A stretch of DNA of 34,549 nucleotides, from positions 1-34,549 of the forward strand of contig JBHHZM010000017.1 of NCBI GenBank assembly GCA_046758065.1. Reading direction: 5' to 3'. Source of the DNA: JBHHZM01 sp046758065. GTDB taxonomy: Bacteria > Pseudomonadota > Alphaproteobacteria > JAAXGF01. The translations under genes and the position numbers were made by a program. How positions within the stretch are numbered: position 1 is the stretch's first letter; each line of letters starts with the position of its first letter. Positions 1 to 7,530 of this stretch are shown in pieces. A model generated the notes under the pieces. It did no database searches and was not told the origin of the DNA. It was given only the letters and a program-made list of their open reading frames with translations.

Positions 1-540
1 CTAGTCGAGATCGAGGTATTCGCGGGCGAGCGACGCGTAAAGCCCGGCGATATCGGTGAGCGATGCGCGCTCGTCGTCGTTGAGCACCCGCGCCCGGCGC
101 GCCGGGGCGCCCGCCCATAGCTCGCCGGCAGGTACCCGTTTGCCGGGAGTCACAAGCGCGCCGGCGGCAACCATCGCTCCCGATTCGACGACTGCCCCGT
201 CCATCACCGTCGCCCTCATGCCGACGAACGAGCCGCTTTCGAGCGTGCAGGCGTGGATCAACGCGGCATGGCCGACGGTCACGTCGTCGCCGATGACCGT
301 GCGGTGCTCCGCTATTCTGTTGACGTGGACGATGGTGCCGTCCTGCAGGTTGCTGCGCGCGCCGACGCGGATGAAGTTGATATCGCCGCGCAGGATGCAG
401 CCGAACCAGATGCTGCTCCCGGCGCCGATCTCGACGTCGCCGATCAGCGTCGCCGTCGGCGCGATGAAGGCGTCCGCGGCGATGCGCGGCGCGCGGTCGC
501 CCAAGGGCAGGATCACGCCGCCCGTCGCGGTGACGCTCAC
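1..540 (-). CDS. gamma carbonic anhydrase family protein (left-handed beta-helix)
   Basis: The 179-residue protein is built of hexapeptide repeats of the left-handed beta-helix type, the fold of gamma-class carbonic anhydrases and related acyltransferase-like proteins. Three histidines sit where the family binds its metal: about residue 72 (after the motif NLQDGTIV), and about 91 and 96 in GHAALIHAC. The GTG start is chosen because it overlaps the argC stop in a GTGA quadruplet (537-540), implying translational coupling; the open frame continues upstream only as a shadow of argC. Members of this family often lack measurable carbonic anhydrase activity, so the reaction is not certain although the fold and metal site are clear. 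The TAG stop occupies the first three bases of the window, so the gene is complete. Confidence 0.9.
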   Translation of the reverse strand: MSVTATGGVILPLGDRAPRIAADAFIAPTATLIGDVEIGAGSSIWFGCILRGDINFIRVGARSNLQDGTIVHVNRIAEHRTVIGDDVTVGHAALIHACTLESGSFVGMRATVMDGAVVESGAMVAAGALVTPGKRVPAGELWAGAPARRARVLNDDERASLTDIAGLYASLAREYLDLD

Positions 541-1589
541 GGGAATATCGGCGCCTGGGCGAGACCCGCCGTCTCGTCCAGACCGCACATCAGGTTCATG
601 TTCTGGATTGCCTGGCCGGCAGCGCCCTTGACCAGATTGTCGATCGCCGCCAGCAGGATCGCGCGATTGCGGAGCCGGTCGGCGAAGACCCCGATGAGGC
701 ACAGGTTCGAGCCGCGCACGTGGCGCGTCGACGGGACGCCGCCCGCCGGCAGCACACGGACGAAAGGCTCGCGGCCATAGCGCGCGGCGAGGATGCGCCG
801 CAGCGCCTCGGCGTCGTGGCCGGCGCCGAGACGCACGTAGATGGTGGCGAGAATGCCGCGGTTCATAGGCATGAGGTGGGGCGTGAAGTTGACCGCGACC
901 GGGCGGTTGGCGACTTCCGTCAGGCCCTGCTCGATTTCGGGGCCGTGGCGGTGGGCGGCGACCGCGTAGGCCTGCACGCCTTCGCCCACCTCGGCGAACA
1001 GCATGGCCTCCCTGGCGGCGCGGCCGGCGCCCGAGACCCCCGATTTGGCGTCGATGATGATGTCTTCGGCCTCGATCGCTCCGTCCTCGATCAGCGGGAC
1101 CAGCGGAAGCTGCGCCGCCGTCGGATAGCACCCCGGGTTGGCGACCAGCCGCGCGGCGGCGATCTCCTCGCGGGCGAGCTCGGTGAGGCCGTAGACCGCC
1201 TCGCGCTGGAGTTCGGGCGCGCGGTGCCGGTGCCCGTACCACTTGGCGTAGAGTTCGGGATCGGCGAGACGGAAGTCGGCCGAAAGATCGACTACCCGGA
1301 GACGGCGCGGCAACCCGGCGACGACCTCCTGCGTCGTGCCGTGGGGCAGACAGCAGAAGACGACGTCGACCGCGTCCCAGTCGGCATCGCCGAGGGCGAC
1401 GAGACCGGGCAACCGGAGATGCGCGAGGTGCGGAAAAACGGCGCCGAGGGGCTTGCCGGCGCGACGGTCGGCGGTGAGCAGACGCACGTCGGCATGGGGA
1501 TGCGTCGCGAGCAGGCGCAGAAGCTCGGCGCCCGTATACCCGCTCGCTCCGATGATTCCGACCCTGACCTTGTCCTTGCCTGTCGTCAT
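537..1589 (-). CDS. argC: N-acetyl-gamma-glutamyl-phosphate reductase
   Basis: This is the third enzyme of arginine (ornithine) biosynthesis, an NADPH-dependent cytoplasmic reductase that converts N-acetylglutamyl-5-phosphate to the semialdehyde. The 350-residue protein has the N-terminal nucleotide-binding loop GIIGASGYTGAEL (about 12-24) and the family signature VANPGCYPTAAQL, which carries the catalytic cysteine at about 154. The histidine-rich segment AAHRHGPEI, typical of the active site, is also present. The ATG at 1587-1589 follows a purine-rich GGAAGG ribosome site. The gene lies downstream of rplM-rpsI, the common alphaproteobacterial order, but an intrinsic terminator at 1648-1675 separates it from rpsI, so it probably has its own promoter within the short gap. 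Its stop overlaps the GTG of the gamma carbonic anhydrase gene. Confidence 0.97.
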   Translation of the reverse strand: MTTGKDKVRVGIIGASGYTGAELLRLLATHPHADVRLLTADRRAGKPLGAVFPHLAHLRLPGLVALGDADWDAVDVVFCCLPHGTTQEVVAGLPRRLRVVDLSADFRLADPELYAKWYGHRHRAPELQREAVYGLTELAREEIAAARLVANPGCYPTAAQLPLVPLIEDGAIEAEDIIIDAKSGVSGAGRAAREAMLFAEVGEGVQAYAVAAHRHGPEIEQGLTEVANRPVAVNFTPHLMPMNRGILATIYVRLGAGHDAEALRRILAARYGREPFVRVLPAGGVPSTRHVRGSNLCLIGVFADRLRNRAILLAAIDNLVKGAAGQAIQNMNLMCGLDETAGLAQAPIFP

Positions 1590-1605
1590 CGCCTGCCTTC
1601 CCTTC

Positions 1606-1621
1606 CGCAATCGCCATTGCG
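1606..1621. repeat. Short inverted repeat in argC leader
   Basis: Perfect 6-bp arms CGCAAT / ATTGCG are separated by four bases, 16 bases upstream of the argC ATG and just before its ribosome site. It could be an operator half-site pair or an RNA hairpin affecting argC translation. The arms are short enough that chance is possible. Confidence 0.4.
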
Positions 1622-1647
1622 ACACCAACGCGCCGTCCCCGCAACCG

Positions 1648-1675
1648 AAAACGGCGGTCCGCGCGGACCGCCGTT
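1648..1675 (-). terminator. Intrinsic terminator after rpsI
   Basis: Perfect 11-bp arms, AACGGCGGTCC (1650-1660) and its complement (1665-1675), flank a GCGC loop. On the minus strand the stem runs into TTTT. It starts 22 bases past the rpsI stop codon, exactly where the rplM-rpsI transcript should end, and it separates that operon from argC. Confidence 0.85.
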
Positions 1676-1696
1676 CGTCGTGGCCGGCGTGTCCGC

Positions 1697-2182
1697 TTAG
1701 CGTTTCGAGAACTGGAAGCTGCGTCGGGCCTTGCGCTTGCCGTATTTCTTGCGTTCGACGACGCGCGAATCGCGCGTCAGGAAGCCACCGGTCCTGAGCG
1801 TTCTGCGCAACGCGGGTTCGTAGAGCGCCAGCGCCTTGGAGATGCCGTGACGGACGGCGCCCGCCTGGCCCGAAAGCCCGCCCCCCGAAACCGTACACCA
1901 GACGTCGAACTGGTCGTTCCGGTTGGTAGCGACGAACGGCTGGCCGATCAGCATGCGCAGGACCGGACGCGCGAAATAGGTCAGCACGTCGCGCTTGTTG
2001 ACCGTGATGCGGCCCGTGCCGGGCTTGAGCCAGACCCGGGCGACCGCGCCCTTGCGCTTTCCGGTGGCGTAGGAACGACCGTGTTCATCGATCTGCGGTT
2101 CGAGCTTTTCGACCTCAAGCGGCGGCTCGGGCGCGGCGGCGAGATCCTTGAGGTCGGAAAGGGTTTGGGTTTCCTCGGCCAT
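1697..2182 (-). CDS. rpsI: 30S ribosomal protein S9
   Basis: S9 of the small ribosomal subunit, 161 residues. The C-terminal core shows the S9 hallmarks: GRSYATGKRKGAVARVW, GTGRITVN, the glycine-rich VSGGGLSGQAGAVRHGI, and the basic tail ending KARRSFQFSKR that reaches the P-site tRNA. About 35 acidic N-terminal residues precede the core, as is usual for alphaproteobacterial S9. The ATG lies two bases past the rplM stop, so the two are co-translated. An intrinsic terminator follows. Confidence 0.98.
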   Translation of the reverse strand: MAEETQTLSDLKDLAAAPEPPLEVEKLEPQIDEHGRSYATGKRKGAVARVWLKPGTGRITVNKRDVLTYFARPVLRMLIGQPFVATNRNDQFDVWCTVSGGGLSGQAGAVRHGISKALALYEPALRRTLRTGGFLTRDSRVVERKKYGKRKARRSFQFSKR

Positions 2183-2184
2183 GC

Positions 2185-2649
2185 TCACGCCGTCCTCTTG
2201 TTCTTGGGGTTCTGCCCCGCGAAGTCCAGCACCTCGGGCTGCTGCGCCTGATGCGGGTGCTCGGGACCGGCGTAGACGTGGAGATTGCTCATCTGCCGGC
2301 GCCCCAGCGGGCCGCGCGGCACCATGCGCTCGACCGCCTTCTTGAGCACCCGTTCGGGATGCCTGCCGTCGAGGCGCTCGGCGAAGCTGCGCCCCTTGAT
2401 GCCGCCGGGATAGCCGGTATGCCAGTAGAACATCTCGCGGTCGCGCTTGTTGCCGGTGAGGTGCACCTTCTCGGCGTTGACGACGATGATGTTGTCGCCG
2501 CAGTCGATGTGGGGCGTATAGCTGGGCTTGTGCTTGCCGCGCAGGCGGCGCGCAATCTCGACGGCGAGCCGGCCGAGGACGACGCCGTCGGCGTCGACCA
2601 CGTACCACTTTTTGTCCACCTCCGAGGGCTTCGCGGAATAAGTCTTCAT
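2185..2649 (-). CDS. rplM: 50S ribosomal protein L13
   Basis: L13 of the large ribosomal subunit, 154 residues, a normal bacterial length. Family motifs are visible: KWYVVDADGVVLGRLA, GKHKPSYTPHIDCGDNIIVVNA, the central YWHTGYPGGIK, and PERVLKKAVERMVPRGPLGRRQ. It is first in the rplM-rpsI operon and starts at the ATG at 2647-2649. A convincing promoter lies upstream at 2715-2742, giving a 5' leader of roughly 60 bases. Confidence 0.98.
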   Translation of the reverse strand: MKTYSAKPSEVDKKWYVVDADGVVLGRLAVEIARRLRGKHKPSYTPHIDCGDNIIVVNAEKVHLTGNKRDREMFYWHTGYPGGIKGRSFAERLDGRHPERVLKKAVERMVPRGPLGRRQMSNLHVYAGPEHPHQAQQPEVLDFAGQNPKNKRTA

Positions 2650-2714
2650 GATCCGGCTACGGTTCGATTTCCTTGGATGTCGGGCGAATGACCGTTCCGT
2701 CCCGGCGGGCGCGG

Positions 2715-2742
2715 AGTATGCCACAGAACGGCGATCAGTCAA
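2715..2742 (-). promoter_or_regulatory. Housekeeping promoter of rplM-rpsI
   Basis: On the minus strand, TTGACT (2737-2742) is followed by a 16-base spacer and CATACT (2715-2720). These match the sigma-70 consensus at 5/6 and 4/6. Position and strand fit the ribosomal protein operon. Confidence 0.7.
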
Positions 2743-2796
2743 TGCAAAAATGCGCACCTGTCGCGGTGAAATGCTTTTGTATCAACGATCTGGATA

Positions 2797-2816
2797 CACG
2801 GTATTGAAATACCGTG
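2797..2816. repeat. Perfect 9-bp inverted repeat between thioesterase and rplM
   Basis: Arms CACGGTATT and AATACCGTG are separated by two bases. The repeat starts 18 bases after the thioesterase stop codon and lies about 55 bases upstream of the rplM -35 box. There is no T-run on either side, so it is not a classical intrinsic terminator; a dimeric regulator site or a transcript-end hairpin are both possible. Confidence 0.6.
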
Positions 2817-2834
2817 CAATCGAAGACGGCGCGC

Positions 2835-3281
2835 TCAGAGCCCGCCCTCGTCGCGCGGCGGGATCGAATAAGTCAGCGTGACGTGGCTGACGGGTTCGGT
2901 CTCGCCGTCCGAATAGAGCGTCACCTCACCGACCGCGAGGCGCTTGCCGAGCTTGAGGATGCGGCCCTCGGCGACGAGATCGGCGGGCGGCGGCTTGCGC
3001 AGGAAGTTAACGTTGAGGCTGGTGGTGACCGCGAGCGCGACCGGACCGACGAGTCCGAGCACGAGCGCGTACATGGCGACATCGGCGAGCGCCACCATCG
3101 CCGGGCCGCTGACCGTGCCGCCGGGGCGCAGCACGCCGTCGCCGCAAGCCATGCGCGCGACCACGCGGCCGCGTTCGATCGTTTCGATGCGGATCCCGAA
3201 CTGGCGCACCATCGGCAGGTGATCGTCGGTCAGGCGCTCGAACTCGGCGACGGTGATGCAGGGGTTCGCAGCGTTTTCCAT
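2835..3281 (-). CDS. PaaI-family (hotdog fold) thioesterase
   Basis: A 148-residue single-domain hotdog protein of the PaaI/4HBT thioesterase superfamily, which hydrolyses acyl-CoA thioesters in the cytoplasm. The active-site helix region GDGVLRPGGTVSGPAMVALADVAMY (about 47-71) matches the family pattern, followed by the strand VTTSLNVNFLRKPP and the C-terminal strand VSHVTLTYSIPP. The ATG at 3279-3281 is the first methionine. It is divergent from the enoyl-CoA hydratase gene, so the two may share the roughly 150-base control region; both would act on acyl-CoA. The substrate cannot be read from sequence. Confidence 0.88.
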   Translation of the reverse strand: MENAANPCITVAEFERLTDDHLPMVRQFGIRIETIERGRVVARMACGDGVLRPGGTVSGPAMVALADVAMYALVLGLVGPVALAVTTSLNVNFLRKPPPADLVAEGRILKLGKRLAVGEVTLYSDGETEPVSHVTLTYSIPPRDEGGL

Positions 3282-3332
3282 GGTTTCCCCGTCGGCGTCG
3301 GGAATCGCACTACAGCACTACGTTGTCTACAC

Positions 3333-3338
3333 TATAAT
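3333..3338 (+). promoter_or_regulatory. Candidate -10 element for the enoyl-CoA hydratase operon
   Basis: A perfect TATAAT lies about 95 bases upstream of the hydratase ATG in an AT-richer patch. No good -35 box is found at 16-18 bases, so the assignment is tentative. Confidence 0.35.
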
Positions 3339-3432
3339 GCCGCGGCGGAGGGCTTGCATTTCCGCGCCCATGCGGCGAAAAAGCGCCTAGAATGCCAAGC
3401 CGACCCACGACGCGAGTGAAGAGAGGCTCACG

Positions 3433-4245
3433 ATGACTGCGGCAACCCCGTCGCCCGAGGCGCGCCCGAACGAGCCGGTGCTTCTGCGTGAGGATGCGGG
3501 CGCCGTCTGCACGCTCACGCTCAACCGGCCGGCCGACTACAACGCCCTTTCCGAGGCGCTGATCGGCGCGCTTCAGGATGCCTTCGACGCGCTCCGCGAC
3601 GACCCGACGATCCGCGTCGTCGTGTTGGCGGCGCGCGGCAAGGCGTTCTGCGCCGGCCACGACCTCAAGGAGATGCGCGCCAATCCGGACCGCAAGTACT
3701 ACGAAAATCTGTTCAAGAAGTGCGGCCGCATGATGGTCAGCATGATCCATCTGCCCCAGCCGGTGATCGCCCGCGTTCACGGCGTCGCCACCGCGGCGGG
3801 CTGTCAGCTCGTCGCCAACAGCGACCTCGCGGTGGCCGCATCGGACAGCAGCTTCGGTACCTCGGGAATCAATCTCGGGCTATTCTGCATGACGCCGGGC
3901 GTGGCGCTGTCGCGCAACGTCGCCCGCAAGCGCGCCTTCGAGATGCTGTTCACCGGCGACATCGTGCCGGCCGAGCGGGCCGAGGAAATCGGCCTCGTCA
4001 GCCGGGTGGTGGCGCCAGAGACGCTCGACGAAACCATCGCCGAACTCGCGCGGTCGATCATCGGCAAATCGCAGGCCGCGGTCGCCGCGGGCAAGCGCGT
4101 CTTCTACCGCCAGATCGAGATGGGACTCGAGGCAGCCTACGACTATGCCGCCGAGGAGATGGCGCTCAACATGATGTTCCACGACGCCGGCGAAGGCATC
4201 GACGCGTTCATCGAGAAGCGCGAGCCCGTGTGGCGCCACAAGTGA
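3433..4245 (+). CDS. Enoyl-CoA hydratase/isomerase family protein (ECHDC3-like)
   Basis: A 270-residue crotonase-fold protein. The two oxyanion-hole segments are present: GKAFCAGHDLKEM (about 69-81) and HGVATAAGCQLVANSDLAVA (about 116-135). The residue matching the first catalytic glutamate of classical hydratase (QPEI in rat enzyme) is glycine here, in FGTSGINLG (about 145), while the second glutamate is kept in RAFEMLFTG (about 171). This pattern fits the ECHDC3-like branch, so normal crotonyl-CoA hydration should not be assumed. A GAGAGG ribosome site precedes the ATG. The stop overlaps the GTG of the next gene, and it heads a three-gene translationally coupled operon. Confidence 0.9.
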   Translation: MTAATPSPEARPNEPVLLREDAGAVCTLTLNRPADYNALSEALIGALQDAFDALRDDPTIRVVVLAARGKAFCAGHDLKEMRANPDRKYYENLFKKCGRMMVSMIHLPQPVIARVHGVATAAGCQLVANSDLAVAASDSSFGTSGINLGLFCMTPGVALSRNVARKRAFEMLFTGDIVPAERAEEIGLVSRVVAPETLDETIAELARSIIGKSQAAVAAGKRVFYRQIEMGLEAAYDYAAEEMALNMMFHDAGEGIDAFIEKREPVWRHK

Positions 4246-4772
4246 GCCGGGCGGGCGGTGACGAGCGCGTCGTGAACCACGAATACTACCCCGATTCGCT
4301 GTTGCGCCGGGTGCTCGCCGAATGCCGCACCATCGCCATGGTCGGCGCCAGCGCCAACTGGGTGCGGCCCAGCAACTTCGCGATGAAGTATCTGCAAACC
4401 AAGGGCTACCGCGTCATCCCGGTCAACCCGCGCGCGGCCGGGGACGAGATCCTCGGCGAGACGGTCTACCCCGGCCTCGCCGCCATTCCCCACCCCTTCG
4501 ACATGGTCGATATCTTCCGCAATTCCGGGGCGGTCGGTCCGATCGTCGACGAGGCCGTCGCGCTCGCCGCGGAAAAAGGCGTGCGCGCGGTCTGGATGCA
4601 GTTGGGCGTGCGCAACCCTGCCGCCGCCGCGCGCGCCGAGGCCGCCAGCCTCACGGTGATCATGAACCGCTGCCCCAAGATCGAGTACGGGCGGCTCTCG
4701 GGCGAGCTGAGCTGGAGCGGGGTCAACTCCCGCATCATCTCGGCCCGGCGTCCGCGGCCGATCCGGCCATGA
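4242..4772 (+). CDS. CoA-binding domain protein (YccU/CoA_binding_2 type)
   Basis: A small Rossmann-fold protein of the CoA_binding_2 family. The nucleotide-binding segment TIAMVGASANWVRPSNFAMKYL is followed by KGYRVIPVNPRAAGDEILG, DMVDIFRNSGAV, and the late motif MNRCPKIEYGRL. The function in this family is not established beyond predicted CoA or nucleotide binding. The GTG at 4242 is chosen because it overlaps the upstream stop as GTGA, giving 176 residues; a second GTG at 4272 (166 residues) starts closer to the conserved region and is a fair alternative. Its own stop overlaps the next ATG as ATGA. Confidence 0.88.
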   Translation: MSRAGGDERVVNHEYYPDSLLRRVLAECRTIAMVGASANWVRPSNFAMKYLQTKGYRVIPVNPRAAGDEILGETVYPGLAAIPHPFDMVDIFRNSGAVGPIVDEAVALAAEKGVRAVWMQLGVRNPAAAARAEAASLTVIMNRCPKIEYGRLSGELSWSGVNSRIISARRPRPIRP

Positions 4773-6106
4773 ACGAGCGGGCCGACGACGCTCCCGGCGC
4801 GCCCGACCGCGCGGCGGACGAGGACGAAGCGCGCGATTTCGGCTTCGAGACCCGCGCGATCCACGCCGGGGCGCGGCCCGACGCCGCGACCGGCGCGCGC
4901 GCCACGCCGATCTACCAGACCACCTCCTACGTCTTCGACGACGTCGACCACGCCGCCTCGCTGTTCAACCTCCAGACCTTCGGCTACATCTACTCGCGGC
5001 TGACCAACCCGACCGTCGCGGTGCTCGAAGAGCGCATCGCCAGCCTCGAGGACGGCCGCGCCGCGCTCGCCGTCGCCTCCGGCCACGCCGCCCAGTTTAT
5101 CGCCTTCTACACCCTGCTGGAACCGGGCGACGAATTCGTCGCCGCGCGCAACCTCTACGGCGGCTCGATCACCCAGTTCGGTATCACCTTCAAGCGCCTC
5201 GGCTGGACCTGCCATTTCGTCGATCCGGCCGATCCCGTCAATTTCGCCGACGCCATGACGCCGCGCTGCAAGGCGATCTTCGTCGAGGGCCTCGCCAACC
5301 CCGGCGGCGTGGTGGTCGATCTCGAACCGATCGCCGAAATCGCCCGCGCCCGCGGCGTGCCGCTGATCGTCGACAACACCCTGGCAACCCCCTATCTCTG
5401 CCGCCCGTTCGACTGGGGCGCCGACATCGTCATCCACTCGATGACCAAGTTCATCGGCGGCCACGGCAACACCATGGGCGGCGCGGTGGTCGAATCGGGC
5501 CGCTTCGACTGGGCACGCGACGGCCGCTTCCCCTCGCTGACCGCGCCCGATCCGGCGTATCACGGCCTGACCTTCGCCGAGACCTTCGGCGACTTCGGCT
5601 TCACCATGAAGGCGCGCGCCGTGGCGTTGCGCGACTTCGGGCCGACGCTCGCGCCGTTCAACGCCTTTCTGCTGCTACAGGGGGTCGAGACCCTGCCGCT
5701 GCGCATGGCGCGCCACTGCACCAACGCGCAAGCCGTCGCCGAATACCTCGAAACCCACCCCAAGGTCGCCTGGGTGTCCTACGCCGGGCTCGCATCGAGC
5801 CCCTACCGTGCGCTCGCCGAGAAATACCTGCCGCGCGGCGCCGGTTCGGTCTTCACCTTCGGGGTCGCGGGCGGCTTCGACGCCGGCGTCAGGCTGGTCG
5901 AGGGCTGCGAGCTGTTCTCCCACCTCGCCAACGTCGGCGACACCCGCAGCCTGGTCCTGCACCCGGCCTCGACCACCCACCGCCAGCTTTCGGACGAACA
6001 GCGCGCCGCCGCCGGCGCCGGCGACGACGTCATCCGGCTGTCGATCGGGCTCGAAACCGTCGACGACATCATCGCCGACCTCGACCGCGCGCTGGCGCGG
6101 GTCTAG
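4769..6106 (+). CDS. metY: O-acetylhomoserine aminocarboxypropyltransferase (sulfhydrylase)
   Basis: A PLP-dependent Cys/Met metabolism enzyme of 445 residues, which makes homocysteine from O-acetylhomoserine and sulfide in methionine biosynthesis. Visible are FETRAIHAG, TPIYQTTSYVF, YIYSRLTNPTVAVLEERIA, the cofactor-facing VDNTLATPYLCRP, and the PLP lysine at about 227 in SMTKFIGGHG. The length and the long C-terminal half (LFSHLANVGDTRSLVLHPASTTH) are those of the O-acetylhomoserine branch rather than the shorter cystathionine enzymes. Its ATG overlaps the previous stop as ATGA, so it is coupled to the CoA-binding gene and the enoyl-CoA hydratase. Confidence 0.94.
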   Translation: MNERADDAPGAPDRAADEDEARDFGFETRAIHAGARPDAATGARATPIYQTTSYVFDDVDHAASLFNLQTFGYIYSRLTNPTVAVLEERIASLEDGRAALAVASGHAAQFIAFYTLLEPGDEFVAARNLYGGSITQFGITFKRLGWTCHFVDPADPVNFADAMTPRCKAIFVEGLANPGGVVVDLEPIAEIARARGVPLIVDNTLATPYLCRPFDWGADIVIHSMTKFIGGHGNTMGGAVVESGRFDWARDGRFPSLTAPDPAYHGLTFAETFGDFGFTMKARAVALRDFGPTLAPFNAFLLLQGVETLPLRMARHCTNAQAVAEYLETHPKVAWVSYAGLASSPYRALAEKYLPRGAGSVFTFGVAGGFDAGVRLVEGCELFSHLANVGDTRSLVLHPASTTHRQLSDEQRAAAGAGDDVIRLSIGLETVDDIIADLDRALARV

Positions 6107-6156
6107 GAGGCTGCGCGGTCGCGAAGACGTGAACGGCGAGCGGGTTGGGACCGGGT

Positions 6157-6197
6157 TATACTTTTCTCCGTGTCGTTTCGTTGTATCGTGAGGAGAG
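6157..6197 (+). promoter_or_regulatory. Candidate -10 box and ribosome site of the small secreted peptide gene
   Basis: TATACT (6157-6162; 5/6 to consensus) lies about 35 bases before a strong AGGAGAG ribosome site (6191-6197) and the ATG at 6200. No clear -35 box is seen. The strong ribosome site is the better part of the evidence and supports real translation of the short gene. Confidence 0.4.
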
Positions 6198-6199
6198 AA

Positions 6200-6367
6200 A
6201 TGCGAAAGGCGACGATCATTGTGGCGTTGGCGCTGGCGGCGGGCCTCGCCGGGACGGCGGCGGCGCTGGCCGATCCGCTGCCCGGTCTCGATGGCCTCGG
6301 CATCGACATTTCGCCCACCGACGACGAACTCGACGTCGGCGAGGAGATGTGCGCCCTGCCCGGTTGA
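6200..6367 (+). CDS. Small secreted/periplasmic acidic peptide (55 aa), unknown function
   Basis: I do not recognise this protein. It begins MRKATIIVALALAAGLAG, a textbook signal peptide with a likely cleavage after ALA at about residue 24-25. The mature part is about 31 residues, rich in Asp, Glu and Gly (LGIDISPTDDELDVGEEMC), with a single cysteine near the end. The ATG at 6200 is chosen for its AGGAGAG ribosome site; an in-frame upstream ATG would put basic residues ahead of the signal. It faces the DUF6134-like gene convergently. It could be a true small exported protein or the front of a gene shortened by a frameshift; the 54 bases before the next gene cannot hold a large lost domain. 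Confidence 0.6.
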   Translation: MRKATIIVALALAAGLAGTAAALADPLPGLDGLGIDISPTDDELDVGEEMCALPG

Positions 6368-6421
6368 GGCGACGGCGCAACCGCGCTTCGGCCAGGGAGC
6401 GCGTTCGAAGGCCGGCGGAAA

Positions 6422-7177
6422 TCAGCCGTTGGGGAAGGTCGCGTCGGCGGTGTCGACGAGATGCCGCGAGACCGGCGAACGCAGCACGAACTCGATCCAG
6501 GAACTGTCCTTGACCTGGAAACGCATCTTGGCGAGAAGCCGGTTCGAAGCGAACCACAGCTCGCAATTGCGGGTCCCGGAAACGACGTAGCGTTCGGTGC
6601 GCAGCGAACTGCCGCCGGCGTCGATCCAGTCGATGCCCGCGGCCTTGACGGCGAGTCCCGACTGGGCGCCGTCGAGCGGGTTCATGACGGTCTTGTGTCC
6701 CAGGAAGGCCCGGCTCCACAGGCTTTCGGGAACCACGTCGCCGGGCGCGAACAGCGGCCGGCCGCCGCCGTTGATTTCAAGCCGGCCGCCCACCGCGCGG
6801 GCGTTGACGGTCACCACTTCGCCGTTGTCGTCGGTCCGGGCGTCGAGCGCAACCAGCTTGCCGTCGCGCCATTCCTCGCGGCTCCGGTGCTCGAAGCGAT
6901 AGAGCGTGAAGAATGCGGCCGTGATCGCGATGCGGGTGCGGGTCGTGACTTCGAGCACATCGCCCCGCCGCCTAAAGACGATGACGTGACGGCCGATTTC
7001 GTCGCCCTTGCGGAAGATGGAGAAGACGAGCCGGCCCTCGAAGGGCGCCGAGCCGACCGCGGGCTGAACCGCCTCGCCGGCAACCGCCGCGCGCCCCCCG
7101 AAACCCGTGGCGGCCGCGATCAGACCCAGCGACAACGCCAGGACCCGGGCAACCCGCAAGCTCGTCTTCATCCGCAT
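6422..7177 (-). CDS. Periplasmic DUF6134-like protein
   Basis: A 251-residue exported protein. The N-terminus (MRMKTSLRVARVLALSLG...) is a signal peptide ending around AVAGEA. The rest is beta-rich and reads like the DUF6134 family: FSIFRKGDEIGRHVIVFRRRGD, then TLYRFEHRSREEWRDGKLVALDARTDDNGE, then a C-terminal region ending in the expected membrane-lipid-binding-like strands (TERYVVSGTRNCELWF). Function is unknown. ATG codons at 7175-7177 and 7169-7171 are both possible; the first is used. A TTG nine bases further upstream is too close to the GAGAGG ribosome site. Confidence 0.75.
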   Translation of the reverse strand: MRMKTSLRVARVLALSLGLIAAATGFGGRAAVAGEAVQPAVGSAPFEGRLVFSIFRKGDEIGRHVIVFRRRGDVLEVTTRTRIAITAAFFTLYRFEHRSREEWRDGKLVALDARTDDNGEVVTVNARAVGGRLEINGGGRPLFAPGDVVPESLWSRAFLGHKTVMNPLDGAQSGLAVKAAGIDWIDAGGSSLRTERYVVSGTRNCELWFASNRLLAKMRFQVKDSSWIEFVLRSPVSRHLVDTADATFPNG

Positions 7178-7491
7178 CTGCCGCAACCGCCTCTCGACAA
7201 CGTTTCAACGATCCCCGGATCGGGCGACCCGGTTCGTTCGGGCATGACCATTCAAGCAGCGATTTCCTAACAAACCCCTAATAGGGAAGAGCAAATTAGT
7301 GTAATTACTCAGATATTCCATAACGAACATGTCGAACCAAAACAAAAACGAAATTAGATCTTCAAAACGGAAAATTTTACGGATTTGCGTCCGCCGCGAC
7401 CGGTCGAGCCGCGCCGCCGGTGGGGACCACGGCGAGGTCGTTCGTGTCCAAGATCTGCGCGTTCACCGGGGCGGTGGCGTTTGCGTGTCGG
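7178..7491. other. Intergenic region with an AT-rich island
   Basis: No gene is supported here. About 7255-7385 is strikingly AT-rich and A-rich against a GC-rich background (runs such as AACAAAAACGAAATT). It contains the near-palindrome AATTAGTGTAATTACT. The rest returns to GC-rich sequence and leads into the promoter of the ABC transporter operon. It could be an upstream activating region or a scar of foreign DNA. Confidence 0.5.
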
Positions 7492-7520
7492 TTTACCGAA
7501 TAGACGCGCTCGGTTACAAT
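7492..7520 (+). promoter_or_regulatory. Promoter of the ABC transporter operon
   Basis: TTTACC (7492-7497; 4/6) and TACAAT (7515-7520; 5/6) are separated by exactly 17 bases. Transcription would begin near 7527, leaving a leader of about 150 bases before the binding-protein ATG. The spacer also holds ACCGA/TCGGT arms (7495-7499, 7510-7514), so an RNA starting further upstream is an alternative reading. Confidence 0.55.
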
Positions 7521-7530
7521 CGCCCCGATC

